Shown: one piece after another, positions 44,411-53,121 of the stretch
Layout: every line of letters begins with the position of its first letter
Position numbering within the stretch: the stretch's first letter is position 1
Assembly: GCF_900176255.2 (NCBI RefSeq)
Contig: NZ_FXEG02000002.1
Location: forward strand, 744,001 to 808,000
Direction of reading: 5' to 3'
DNA from: Mycobacterium ahvazicum
GTDB lineage: Bacteria > Actinomycetota > Actinomycetes > Mycobacteriales > Mycobacteriaceae
Length of the DNA: 64,000 bases
Notes under the pieces: model-generated
What the model saw: the letters and a program-made list of their open reading frames with translations, nothing else
The model's database searches: none
What the model was told of the DNA's origin: nothing
Made by a program: the position numbers and the translations under genes

Positions 44411-45097
44411 ATGGACTCCATGAGGCAAAGGATTTTGGTCGTCGACGACGACGCTTCGCTCGCGGAGATGCTGACCATCGTTCTTCGTGGGGAGGGCTTC
44501 GACACTGCGGTCATCGGTGATGGCACGCAGGCTCTGACCGCGGTGCGCGAGCTGCGGCCCGACCTGGTGCTGCTTGACCTGATGTTGCCCGGTATGAACG
44601 GCATCGACGTGTGCCGGGTGCTGCGCGCCGATTCCGGCGTTCCGATTGTGATGCTGACTGCCAAGACCGACACCGTGGATGTGGTGCTCGGCCTGGAGTC
44701 GGGCGCCGACGACTACATCATGAAGCCGTTCAAGCCCAAGGAGCTGGTGGCCCGGGTGCGGGCGCGGCTGCGGCGCAACGACGACGAGCCGGCCGAGATG
44801 CTCTCGATCGCCGACGTCGAGATCGACGTGCCGGCCCACAAGGTCACCCGCAACGGCGAGCAGATCTCGCTGACCCCGCTGGAGTTCGACCTGCTGGTCG
44901 CGCTGGCACGCAAACCGCGCCAGGTGTTTACTCGTGATGTACTGCTCGAACAGGTGTGGGGCTACCGGCACCCGGCGGACACCCGCTTGGTGAACGTGCA
45001 CGTCCAGCGACTGCGGGCCAAGGTCGAGAAGGACCCCGAGAACCCGACTGTGGTGTTGACCGTTCGAGGAGTGGGTTACAAGGCCGGACCTCCGTGA
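44411..45097 (+). CDS. mtrA: Response regulator MtrA
   Basis: MtrA is the essential OmpR/PhoB-type regulator that controls cell-wall hydrolase, division and replication genes in mycobacteria. The 228-residue protein has the receiver domain (acidic VDDDAS, phospho-acceptor Asp56 in LVLLDLMLPG, Lys in YIMKPF) and a winged-helix domain (EQISLTPLEFDLLVALARKPRQVFTRDVLLEQVWGYRHPADTRLVNVHVQRLRAKVE). As far as I can recall the M. tuberculosis protein, this one is nearly identical. The ATG at 44411 gives that length; the longer open frame runs back into tmk. Confidence 0.97.
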   Translation: MDSMRQRILVVDDDASLAEMLTIVLRGEGFDTAVIGDGTQALTAVRELRPDLVLLDLMLPGMNGIDVCRVLRADSGVPIVMLTAKTDTVDVVLGLESGADDYIMKPFKPKELVARVRARLRRNDDEPAEMLSIADVEIDVPAHKVTRNGEQISLTPLEFDLLVALARKPRQVFTRDVLLEQVWGYRHPADTRLVNVHVQRLRAKVEKDPENPTVVLTVRGVGYKAGPP

Positions 45098-45100
45098 TCC

Positions 45101-45194
45101 GCGCCGGCGACGATGCAGAGCGCAGCGATGCTGAGGAGCGGCGCTTATGCACGACCGGCGCCGGTGTAAGTCGTCAAGATGCTGAGGAGCGCCG
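45101..45194. repeat. MIRU-like element between mtrA and mtrB
   Basis: The 100-base spacer is repeat-derived. A 44-base segment (45101-45144) is bounded by the inverted ends GCGCCG and CGGCGC and contains GACGATGCAGAGCGCAGCGA, a sequence I recognise as part of mycobacterial interspersed repeats. Its inner GATGCTGAGGAGCG (45127-45140) is repeated exactly at 45178-45191. The second copy supplies the GAGGAG Shine-Dalgarno sequence of mtrB. Confidence 0.65.
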
Positions 45195-45197
45195 TCA

Positions 45198-46889
45198 TTG
45201 ATCTGGGGCTCGCGGCGACGTATCCACGGTCACCGCTGGGGACGCACCGGCCCCATGACTCGGGGCATGAGTGCGCTGAGTCGAGCCGTCGGCATTGCCT
45301 GGCGCCGTTCGCTGCAGCTACGAGTCGTGGCGTTGACGCTCGGGCTGTCGCTGGCGGTGATCCTGGCGCTCGGCTTCGTGCTCACCAGCCAGGTCACCAA
45401 CCGCGTTCTTGACGTCAAGGTCAAGGCGGGCATCGAGCAGCTCGAGCGGGCCCGCACCACTGTCGGCGGGATCGTCAACGGCGAGGAGACCCGCTCGCTG
45501 GACAGCAGCCTGCAGCTGGCCCGCAACACGTTGATGTCGAAAACCGATCCGGCGTCCGGTCCGGTCCTGGCCGGGGCGTTCGATGTGGTGCTGATGGTGC
45601 CGGGCGACGGCCCGCGCGCCGCGACCGCCGCCGGACCCGTCGACCAGGTGCCCGCCTCGTTACGTGGCTTCGTCAAGGCGGGGCAGGCGGCCTACCAGTA
45701 CGCCACCGTGCACACCGAGGGCTTCTCGGGACCGGCGCTGATCGTCGGTACGCCGGCATCGTCGCAGGTGGCCAACTTGGAGCTGTACCTGATCTTCCCG
45801 CTGGCCAGTGAGCAGGCCACGATCACACTGGTGCGCGGCACGATGATCACCGGTGGCGCGGTGCTGCTGGTGTTGCTGGCCGGAATCGCGCTGCTGGTTT
45901 CGCGGCAGGTGGTGGTGCCGGTGCGATCGGCGTCGCGGATCGCCGAACGGTTCGCCGAGGGCCACTTGTCCGAACGCATGCCGGTACGCGGTGAGGACGA
46001 CATGGCGCGGCTGGCGGTGTCGTTCAACGACATGGCCGAAAGTTTGTCGCGGCAGATCACCCAGCTCGAGGAGTTCGGCAACCTGCAGCGCCGGTTCACC
46101 TCCGATGTCAGCCACGAACTTCGGACACCGCTGACCACGGTGCGAATGGCCGCCGATCTGATCTACGACCACAGCTCCGAGCTGGACCCCACCCTGCAGC
46201 GCTCCACGGAGCTGATGGTCAACGAGCTCGATCGCTTCGAGACCCTGCTCAACGACCTGCTGGAGATTTCCCGGCACGACGCCGGTGTGGCCGAATTGTC
46301 CGTGGAGGCAGTCGATCTGCGCACCACGGTGCAGAGCGCACTGGGCAATGTCGGCCACCTTTCCGAGGACGCCGGCATCGAGCTGCTGGTGGACATGCCG
46401 TCCGAAGAGGTGATCGCCGAAGTCGATCCGCGGCGGGTGGAGCGGATCCTGCGCAACCTGATCGCCAACGCCATCGACCACGCCGAGCACAAACCGGTGC
46501 GCATCCGGATGGGCGTCGACGAGGACACCGTCGCCGTCACCGTCCGCGACTACGGGGTGGGGCTGCGGCCCGGCGAGGAGAAGCTGGTGTTCAGCAGGTT
46601 CTGGCGCTCGGATCCGTCGCGGGTGCGGCGCTCCGGTGGAACCGGGCTGGGCCTGGCGATCAGCGTCGAGGACGCACGCCTGCACCAGGGCCGGTTGGAG
46701 GCATGGGGCGAGCCCGGTCAGGGCGCCTGCTTCCGGCTGACGCTTCCGCTGGTCCGCGGCCACAAGGTCACCACCAGCCCGTTGCCGATGAAGCCGATCC
46801 CGCAGCCGGCGCCGCCGGCCGGGGAGCCGGTGCCACCGGCGGGCAAAGAACGTCCGCGCCAACATGAGCACGCCGAAAGGAGCGTGTGA
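45198..46889 (+). CDS. mtrB: Sensor histidine kinase MtrB
   Basis: MtrB is the membrane sensor kinase for MtrA. The 563-residue protein has transmembrane segments at about 42-64 ([23 protein letters not shown]) and 210-235 around an extracytoplasmic sensor, a HAMP domain ([30 protein letters not shown]), HisKA with [20 protein letters not shown], and HATPase motifs ([33 protein letters not shown]). A Pro-rich tail ends the protein. The start is a TTG at 45198, 9 bases after the repeat-derived GAGGAG; this gives the length and MI-GSRRRI start of the M. tuberculosis protein. The lpqB start overlaps its stop. Confidence 0.96.
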   Translation: MIWGSRRRIHGHRWGRTGPMTRGMSALSRAVGIAWRRSLQLRVVALTLGLSLAVILALGFVLTSQVTNRVLDVKVKAGIEQLERARTTVGGIVNGEETRSLDSSLQLARNTLMSKTDPASGPVLAGAFDVVLMVPGDGPRAATAAGPVDQVPASLRGFVKAGQAAYQYATVHTEGFSGPALIVGTPASSQVANLELYLIFPLASEQATITLVRGTMITGGAVLLVLLAGIALLVSRQVVVPVRSASRIAERFAEGHLSERMPVRGEDDMARLAVSFNDMAESLSRQITQLEEFGNLQRRFTSDVSHELRTPLTTVRMAADLIYDHSSELDPTLQRSTELMVNELDRFETLLNDLLEISRHDAGVAELSVEAVDLRTTVQSALGNVGHLSEDAGIELLVDMPSEEVIAEVDPRRVERILRNLIANAIDHAEHKPVRIRMGVDEDTVAVTVRDYGVGLRPGEEKLVFSRFWRSDPSRVRRSGGTGLGLAISVEDARLHQGRLEAWGEPGQGACFRLTLPLVRGHKVTTSPLPMKPIPQPAPPAGEPVPPAGKERPRQHEHAERSV

Positions 46890-48643
46890 TGCGGCGGGTC
46901 CTCGTCGCACTGCTGGCGCTGTTGCTGGCCGGCTGTGCGGGGGTTCCCAGTACATCGGCGCCGCAGGCCATCGGCACGGTCGAGCGGCCGGCCCCGTCGA
47001 ATTTGCCCAAGCCAACCCCCGGCATGGATCCCGACGTGTTGCTGCGCGAATTCCTCAAGGCCACAGCCGATCCGGCGAACCGGCATTTGGCGGCGCGGCA
47101 GTTCCTCACCCAGTCGGCGTCCAATGCCTGGGACGACGCCGGTAGCGCATTGTTGATCGACCATGTCGTGTTCGTCGAAACCCGTGGTGCAGAACGTGTT
47201 TCGGCCACCATGCGGGCCGACATCCTGGGCTCGCTGTCCGACGTCGGGGTGTTCGAAACGGCCGAGGGTGTGCTGCCCGACCCCGGGCCGATCGAGCTGG
47301 TCAAGACATCCGGTGGCTGGCGAATCGACAAGCTGCCCAACGGTGTTTTCCTGGACTGGCAACAGTTTCAGGCCACCTACAAACGCAATACGCTCTACTT
47401 CGCCGACCCGACCGGTAAGACGGTGGTGCCCGATCCGCGCTATGTCGCGGTCGCCGATCACGATCAGCTGCCCACCGAACTCATCTCCAAGCTGCTGGCC
47501 GGGCCTCGGCCCGAGATGGCGCACACGGTTCGCAACCTGCTCGCCCCGCCGCTGCGCCTGCGCGGGCCGGTGACCCGGGCCGACGGCGGCAAGAACGGGG
47601 TCGGGCGAGGCTACGGCGGTGCGCGCATCGATCTGCAGAAGCTGTCCACCACCGATCCGCACAGTAGGCAGTTGCTTGCCGCACAGATCATTTGGACGCT
47701 GGCCAGGGCCGACATCAGAGGTCCGTATGTGATCAATGCCGACGGCGCACCGCTGGATGACAGGTTCGCCGAAGGGTGGACGACCTCCGACGTCGCCGCG
47801 ACCGACCCGGGGGTGGCCGACGGTGCGGGCGCGGGGCTGCACGCCCTGATCAACGGATCGCTGGTCGGCCTGGACGGGCAGCGGACCACCACGGTGAACG
47901 GCGCGTTCGGCCGGATGGGCGATCAGACGCTCGCGGCGTTGTCCCGCAGCGGCCGGCAGGTGGCGTCCGTCGTGACGCTGCACCGCGGCGCCCCGGACAT
48001 GGCGGAGTCACTGTGGATCGGCGATCTCGGTGGCGAGGCGGTGCAATCCGCCGACGGGCACAGCCTGACGCGCCCCAGCTGGGCGCTGGACGACGCGGTC
48101 TGGGTGGTGGTGGACGGCAACAACGTGCTGCGGGCCATCCAGGAGCCGGCGTCCGGGCAACCCGCGCGCCTGCCAGTGGATTCCGGGGCGGTGGCGAGCA
48201 AGTTCGCGGGCCCGATCAGCGACTTGCAACTGTCTCGCGACGGCACGCGGGCCGCGATGGTGATCGGCGGCATGGTCATTCTCGCCGGTGTGGAGCAGAC
48301 CCAGGCCGGGCAGTATGCGTTGACCTATCCCCGGCGATTGGGTTTCGGGCTGGGCAATTCGGTGGTGTCCCTGTACTGGCGCACCGGCGACGACATCGTC
48401 GTGACCCGCAACGACCTTGCTCATCCGGTCTCGTATGTGAACCTCGACGGGGTGAACTCCGACGCCCCTGCCCACGGTCTGCAGATCCCGCTGACCGCGA
48501 TCGCGGCCAACCCGTCGACCGTCTACGTCGCGGCACCGCAAGGCGTGCTTCAGTATTCGGCGTCTGCGCCGGAAAGCCAGCAGAGTTGGTCGGAGGTGCC
48601 GGGCTTGATGACCGGTGGTGCTGCTCCGGTGCTGCCGGGCTGA
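46889..48643 (+). CDS. lpqB: Lipoprotein LpqB, MtrAB-associated
   Basis: LpqB is a conserved lipoprotein that acts with MtrB in sensing and affects cell-wall homeostasis. The 584-residue protein starts [18 protein letters not shown], a lipoprotein signal with lipobox LLAGC, followed by a GerMN domain (about 70-190; [36 protein letters not shown]) and a C-terminal beta-propeller-like domain. The ATG at 46889 is 6 bases from AAGGAG (46877-46882); a GTG one codon upstream overlaps the mtrB stop and is the alternative. It completes the mtrA-mtrB-lpqB operon. Confidence 0.94.
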   Translation: MRRVLVALLALLLAGCAGVPSTSAPQAIGTVERPAPSNLPKPTPGMDPDVLLREFLKATADPANRHLAARQFLTQSASNAWDDAGSALLIDHVVFVETRGAERVSATMRADILGSLSDVGVFETAEGVLPDPGPIELVKTSGGWRIDKLPNGVFLDWQQFQATYKRNTLYFADPTGKTVVPDPRYVAVADHDQLPTELISKLLAGPRPEMAHTVRNLLAPPLRLRGPVTRADGGKNGVGRGYGGARIDLQKLSTTDPHSRQLLAAQIIWTLARADIRGPYVINADGAPLDDRFAEGWTTSDVAATDPGVADGAGAGLHALINGSLVGLDGQRTTTVNGAFGRMGDQTLAALSRSGRQVASVVTLHRGAPDMAESLWIGDLGGEAVQSADGHSLTRPSWALDDAVWVVVDGNNVLRAIQEPASGQPARLPVDSGAVASKFAGPISDLQLSRDGTRAAMVIGGMVILAGVEQTQAGQYALTYPRRLGFGLGNSVVSLYWRTGDDIVVTRNDLAHPVSYVNLDGVNSDAPAHGLQIPLTAIAANPSTVYVAAPQGVLQYSASAPESQQSWSEVPGLMTGGAAPVLPG

Positions 48644-48645
48644 CG

Positions 48646-49829
48646 CTAGATCTTCGTCGCGATCTGTAGGGCGACGTCGCCGCGGCTCAGCGTCACCGGT
48701 TGGGCCGCGGGCTCCAGTCCGGCATCCCGTTGCCATCCCGCGGTGTCACGCGCGGTCCATGCTCCCGAGCGGCTGGTCGCCCCGAAGTACAACTCGTCCA
48801 ACGCGGCGAATTGGCCTGCAAAATAGCCAGTTTCGAGCCGCAGAGGTTCGATTACCGCAAAGACGCCACGTGGTCGCGGCGGTGAAGTTGTGTGCGAGAT
48901 CGCACAGCAGCACCACGTCGTAGGTCTTGGCACCGAAGTCATGCGACAGCGCGTGGGCTTCGCGGTGCACGACGCGACCGCCCATGTTCTCGGCGGCCAG
49001 CAGTGGCGCCGCCGCCCGGACCGCCTCGGGTAGGTCCAGCACCACCGAATACAGGCGGGAATGACGCCGGCACAACGCAACCGAGTAGCGAGCGTGCGCG
49101 CCGCCGACGTCGATCATGTCGGTGGCACCGCCGGGCACCGGAATGAACTGGGCGACTTCTTGCGCCGTCAGACCGGCCAGTGCCCGCATGGACCGAAGGT
49201 AATGATCCCACTGCACACCGGTCATGGTCTGGTGCAGTTCGAGCGGGACACCGGTGCGCACATAATCTTCGACATGCATCATCAGCTCCCACTCATCGAA
49301 CGCGAAGAGCGCCGCGTCGACCATCGAGCGCGGGCTTTCGGTGAGTAGCCAGGTGCGCGCGGTGGTCGTCAGCGCGTATCGGCCGTCGCGGTACAGCAGG
49401 TAATCCGACCCGGCGAGGGCGGCCAGCGGTTGCTGCGTCGCCACCGCATCGGTTCCGCAGCGGTCGGCGATTTCGGCGGCCGTCGCTGCCTGGCGGCTCA
49501 ACGATTCGAACATGCCGAGTTTGGTTGCCGCCATGATCGCGCGTGCGCGACCGAACGCAAAGTTCGTTTCGAACAGTGGCAACGGTAGTTGTCGTGACGC
49601 CAGAGCCTTCCATTCGGCCGGGTCGTCGGGGATCATGCCCAGGTGCACGTCAGGCAGTCCGTTCAATGATGTTGCCGGAAGGAATGTTTGGGTTCGCGAC
49701 CACGATGCGATGTCCTTGCTGATTGTCCCGGTGGCGACAGTGCACGATGTCACCATCCGGCCGAGCTCCCAACGCCGTGAGGCGATCATCTGAAAAGCAC
49801 TGAACAGGAACAGATTCAACGTGGGTCAT
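48646..49829 (-). pseudogene. Broken SAM-dependent O-methyltransferase
   Basis: On the minus strand an open frame carries an O-methyltransferase-type sequence: an N-terminal dimerisation/winged-helix part (PLPLFETNFAFGRARAIMAATKLGMFESLSRQAATAAEIADRCG) and a SAM-binding strand (ATDMIDVGGAHARYSVALCRRH). It proceeds to VVLLCDLAHNFTAAT near 48870 and then loses similarity, while a second frame supplies the expected end (RGVFAVIEPLRLETGYF...GDVALQIATKI, stop at 48646). About 20 residues normally between HNF and VFAVIEPL are missing, so a deletion shifted the frame. At the 5' end a strong GGAGGTG precedes an ATG at 49829 that opens a third frame (MTHVESVPVQCF...), suggesting another lesion or a mis-set start. 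Confidence 0.75.
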
Positions 49830-49905
49830 AAGCTCACCTCCGGTTTTGCCGACGGGGTCGCTCGCCACGTTACCCACGCTAGACCGTAGGGATGCGTCCA
49901 TGCCG

Positions 49906-49937
49906 AGGCTAGCCTAAATGCGCACCGGATTATCCGG
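49906..49937. promoter_or_regulatory. Two adjacent perfect palindromes upstream of the AraC gene
   Basis: The 219-base divergent region contains AGGCTAGCCT (49906-49915) and CCGGAT-T-ATCCGG (49925-49937), both perfect inverted repeats, 112-143 bases before the AraC-type gene start. The first also contains TANNNT-type hexamers on both strands, so it may be a two-way promoter core. Its flank TTTAGGCTAGCCT partly resembles an IdeR box. Confidence 0.4.
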
Positions 49938-50048
49938 ATCGCGCACGGCCACCGGCGCGACATGGTGCGATGTTGCTCGACGACGTTAGCTTGTTGGCAC
50001 GCGGATGTAGAAGGGGCATCAGTGGATTGGTGGGGGGGAGGCGACCGA

Positions 50049-51083
50049 ATGACGGAATCATCGACAGCGAAAGCTTCGGATGCACATATCTGGAAGCCGG
50101 TGAAGAATTTCGACGACTTCGCCGCCGTATGCTGCGGCCGGCTCCACATGCGGCTGTTGACCGATCCCGACGGCTTCTCCATCTGTCACCGCGTGGGTCG
50201 CATCGGTGCGGCGACCATTTCCGAAATCGCGGTCGGATCCGAGACGTCGCTGGATGCCGGTGAGCTGTGTGGGGCCTATCGAATCGTCGTCCTGCGCGCC
50301 GGGCGCGTCGAGGGCGAATACCGGGGTCGGTCGCTGCGGAGCGGGCCCAGTGCGGCCACCATCTACCCCCCGCAGGGTCACGCTGCGTGGACGTGGAGCG
50401 CCGGAACCAGGTTCATCTGCGTCAAACTCGATCGTCCGGCGGTCGACGATGCGCTCAGCGACGCACTCGGCTGGCAGGTGATGTCCCAGCCCGAATTCGC
50501 ACCCGTCATGCGTATCGAGTCGGCCGCGACGCGAAGCTGGATCAATATGGTGGCGCTGTTCAAGGACCAGATTTTCCGGGCCGACAGCCTGCTCAATCAG
50601 CCGCTGGTCGGATTGCCGTTCGTCGACAGCCTGGTCCGCGGTTTCCTGCTTGCCGCTGACCATCCGCACCGCGAGGCTCTTGCCAAAGAGGTGCGGCTCG
50701 CGCCGCGGGCGATTCGTTCCGCGATCGAAATCATCGAAGAAGAAGCGCATTTGCCGTTGACGTTGACCTCGATCGCCACCCGCACCCACATCAGCGTCCG
50801 TACGCTGCAGCAGGGATTTCAGCGCCACCTGGATACCTCGCCGATGGCCTATCTGCGCGAGGTCCGGTTGCGGCGCGCACACCATGCGCTGCTGAGGTCG
50901 GACCCGTCGCAGGTGACCGTTGCTTCGGTCGCCTACCGTTGGGGCTTCACCAATCTCGGCAGGTTCGCCGCGGCCCATTCGGCCCGCTACCGCGAGACGC
51001 CGACGGAGACCTTGCGCCGCAGGGCGTTCCAGCGCTCCGCCGCCGACGACCGGACTCACCTCGGAACGGCCCGGCGCTGTTAG
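50049..51083 (+). CDS. AraC-family transcriptional regulator
   Basis: This 344-residue protein has an N-terminal AraC-binding-like/cupin domain (about 30-190) and two C-terminal helix-turn-helix motifs: LTLTSIATRTHISVRTLQQGFQRHLDTSPMAYLREVRLRRAHHALL and VTVASVAYRWGFTNLGRFAAAHSARYRETPTETLRR, the family signature. The ATG at 50049 has a G-rich Shine-Dalgarno region (GGGGGGGAGG). It is divergent from the broken methyltransferase, which may once have been its target, and is followed by a Crp-like gene. I do not recall it at this place in M. tuberculosis. Confidence 0.9.
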   Translation: MTESSTAKASDAHIWKPVKNFDDFAAVCCGRLHMRLLTDPDGFSICHRVGRIGAATISEIAVGSETSLDAGELCGAYRIVVLRAGRVEGEYRGRSLRSGPSAATIYPPQGHAAWTWSAGTRFICVKLDRPAVDDALSDALGWQVMSQPEFAPVMRIESAATRSWINMVALFKDQIFRADSLLNQPLVGLPFVDSLVRGFLLAADHPHREALAKEVRLAPRAIRSAIEIIEEEAHLPLTLTSIATRTHISVRTLQQGFQRHLDTSPMAYLREVRLRRAHHALLRSDPSQVTVASVAYRWGFTNLGRFAAAHSARYRETPTETLRRRAFQRSAADDRTHLGTARRC

Positions 51084-51098
51084 GGCTCACCTTTTCAC

Positions 51099-51149
51099 CC
51101 ACGGGACAGTGGATGCTACGCGATCTGTCCAGCAGTCCGCGTCCCGTGG
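51099..51149. terminator. Overlapping inverted repeats between the AraC and Crp-like genes
   Basis: CCACGGGAC (51099-51107) pairs perfectly with GTCCCGTGG (51141-51149). Inside, GGACAG (51105-51110) pairs with CTGTCC (51125-51130). The two stems share GGAC, so they are mutually exclusive. Either could end the AraC transcript; no T-run follows. Confidence 0.45.
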
Positions 51150-51174
51150 CTACTCCGTCTTACGTTGTCCTGCT

Positions 51175-51180
51175 TAAGGT
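51175..51180 (+). promoter_or_regulatory. -10 element of a probable leaderless Crp-like transcript
   Basis: TAAGGT fits TANNNT, with 7 bases to the ATG at 51188. It sits in a palindromic GGTTAACC context. The arrangement supports 51188 as the true start. Confidence 0.4.
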
Positions 51181-51187
51181 TAACCGT

Positions 51188-52075
51188 ATGAACGGCCCTC
51201 CTGGAATCGCCCTGACACCCATCCTGCTGGTGGTGGCAGTGTTGTGGTGGGAGACGACGAGCCCCGTCGGGCTGACGCTCGCCAAGCACCGGCACGACCG
51301 AAAGGCGCCGGGCACAGCGACGTCAACTGTCAGCGAGTACGCCGGCGCGCCGCTACACCCGGAGCATGACGACGCACACCGGGCGCTGATCGCGTCCGGA
51401 ATATTCAGCAGGACTGGCCCGGAAGTGGCCACGGCCTTGTGCAAGGAGCTGCATCTGCGGCGCTTTTCGCCCGGGCGGGTGATCGGTGCGCAAAGCGACT
51501 GCGACGGCAGCATTTACGTGATCGTATCCGGAAAACTCAAGGTCTCCTATCGGCGTAGCGGCGGTGAAGAGATCCTGCTTAAGATTCTCGGTCCGTCGGA
51601 ATTCTTCGGTGCCATCACACTTTTCGACCCGGGACCGCAAGACATGAGCGTGACAACGCTCACCGAGGTTCTGGCGGTGCCGATTGCCCGCGATCGGCTC
51701 CTGACGTGGATGGTCGAGCACCCGGAAGTGTGCGATCAGGTGCTACGGCTGTTCGCGCGGTGGGTGAAGGCGATGACGAACTCGCTGGTCGATTTCGGGT
51801 TGGCGGACGCGCAGGGTCGCGTCGCGAACCGGTTGTTATTGCTGCGGCACCGATTTGGCCAACAGGACGGCGATGTCGTGCGCGTGGTGCACAATCTCAC
51901 CGCCGACGACTTCTCGCGGCTCGCCGGCGTCGACCCGGAGACGATCGACGCGACGTTACGTCGATTCGAGGCCAACGGCTGGATCCGTCTGGAAGACGGC
52001 AGCATCGTCATTGTCGACGGACATGCCCTTAGTCAGGTACGGCAGGTAAGTATGGGGGAGGTATCTGGTGTTTGA
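51188..52075 (+). CDS. Crp/Fnr-like protein with N-terminal hydrophobic segment
   Basis: The 295-residue protein has a cyclic-nucleotide-binding-like domain (about 60-175; FSPGRVIGAQSDCDGSIYVIVSGKLKVSYRRSGGEEILLKILGPSEFFGAITLFD) and a Crp-type winged-helix domain (about 205-285; NLTADDFSRLAGVDPETIDATLRRFEANGWIRLEDGSIVIVDGHAL). The phosphate-binding cassette differs from Crp (FFGAITLFDPGPQDMSVTTLTEV lacks the usual RxA), so cAMP binding is doubtful. Before these lies a hydrophobic stretch (IALTPILLVVAVLWWE), unusual for Crp proteins: either a membrane anchor or an over-long start. Its stop overlaps the monooxygenase start by 8 bases. Confidence 0.82.
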   Translation: MNGPPGIALTPILLVVAVLWWETTSPVGLTLAKHRHDRKAPGTATSTVSEYAGAPLHPEHDDAHRALIASGIFSRTGPEVATALCKELHLRRFSPGRVIGAQSDCDGSIYVIVSGKLKVSYRRSGGEEILLKILGPSEFFGAITLFDPGPQDMSVTTLTEVLAVPIARDRLLTWMVEHPEVCDQVLRLFARWVKAMTNSLVDFGLADAQGRVANRLLLLRHRFGQQDGDVVRVVHNLTADDFSRLAGVDPETIDATLRRFEANGWIRLEDGSIVIVDGHALSQVRQVSMGEVSGV

Positions 52076-53093
52076 TCGATTTGCATTGGGGGATTTGACT
52101 GTTCGAGTGATCGGCGCGCCGATGGCCGGTGGTCCGTCGACGCCGGCGCTGGCGGCGGCCGTATCGAACGGCGGCGGCCTGGGCTTCCTTGCCGGGGGCC
52201 TGTCATCCGCCGATGAATTGGCCGACTCGATCCTTGCCGCACGCCGACTCAGCTCGGGCCCACTGGGAGTGAATCTTTTTGTGCCCCAGCCCAGGATCGC
52301 GACAGTCGACGAACTGGGCGCGTTCGCGAAGGCGCTGCAGGACGAGGCCGAACACTACGGCGTCGCGCTGGGTGAACCGCGCGATGCGGACGACGAGTAC
52401 GCGGCAAAGCTCGACGTGGTGTGCGATCTGCGTCCGGAAGTGGTGTCCTTCACCTTCGGTCCGCCGAGCGAAGCGGCTTGCATCCGACTAGGCGATGCCG
52501 GAATCCTCACCCTCGCCACCGTGACCACGGTACGAGAAGCGTTGATCGCCAACAGCTGTGGCGTGAGTGCCCTGGTAGCGCAAGGGCCCGAGGCCGGTGG
52601 GCACCGGGCCACGTTCGACCCGATCGCCGCGCCGGCCGCCGACCCCCTCGACGATCTGGTCTCGGCTCTGGTCGCCTGCTTCGACTGCCCCGTCGTCGCG
52701 GCCGGCGGACTGGGGACGCCGGCCGCCGTGCGTCGGGCGCAGGATGCCGGCGCCACCGCGGTGCAGATCGGCACCGCGTTATTGCTCGCCGACGAGGCCG
52801 GAACCAATCCGGTGCACCGCGGCGCTTTGCGTGATCCGCAGTTCACCGAAACCGTGGTGACGCGCGCGTTCACCGGGCGATATGCCCGCGCGTTGCGCAA
52901 CGGCTTCATCGACAGGCACGACGGGCACTCCGTGTTCGGGTTTCCCCAGGCCGCCATGATCACCGGCCCCATCCAGGCGGCCGCGGTGAAGTTAGCCGAC
53001 CCGCACGGCGTCGGCATGTGGACGGGTGCGGGGTTCCGTGACGCGCGAACCGGTTCAGCCACCGACATCGTTCAAGAGCTGGCGGGCTGCTGA
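52068..53093 (+). CDS. Nitronate monooxygenase family protein
   Basis: This 341-residue FMN-dependent TIM-barrel protein belongs to the nitronate monooxygenase/2-nitropropane dioxygenase family. Seen are GAPMAGGPSTPALAAAVSNGGGLGFLAGG at the N-terminus, AQGPEAGGHRATF (catalytic-His region) and the FMN phosphate loops VVAAGGLGTPAAVRRAQDAGATAVQIGTALLLADEAGTNP. The GTG start follows a GGGGGAGG Shine-Dalgarno sequence inside the end of the Crp-like gene, so the two are coupled. The physiological substrate is unknown; detoxification of propionate-3-nitronate is the usual suggestion for the family. Confidence 0.9.
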   Translation: MFDRFALGDLTVRVIGAPMAGGPSTPALAAAVSNGGGLGFLAGGLSSADELADSILAARRLSSGPLGVNLFVPQPRIATVDELGAFAKALQDEAEHYGVALGEPRDADDEYAAKLDVVCDLRPEVVSFTFGPPSEAACIRLGDAGILTLATVTTVREALIANSCGVSALVAQGPEAGGHRATFDPIAAPAADPLDDLVSALVACFDCPVVAAGGLGTPAAVRRAQDAGATAVQIGTALLLADEAGTNPVHRGALRDPQFTETVVTRAFTGRYARALRNGFIDRHDGHSVFGFPQAAMITGPIQAAAVKLADPHGVGMWTGAGFRDARTGSATDIVQELAGC

Positions 53094-53121
53094 TGTCACC
53101 CCTGCCGGTGACACTGGGGCC

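Noticed and set aside
49906..49918. IdeR iron box upstream of the AraC gene
   Set aside because: Only part of the 19-base iron-box consensus matches, and the match coincides with a possible -10 core. No iron-uptake gene is adjacent.
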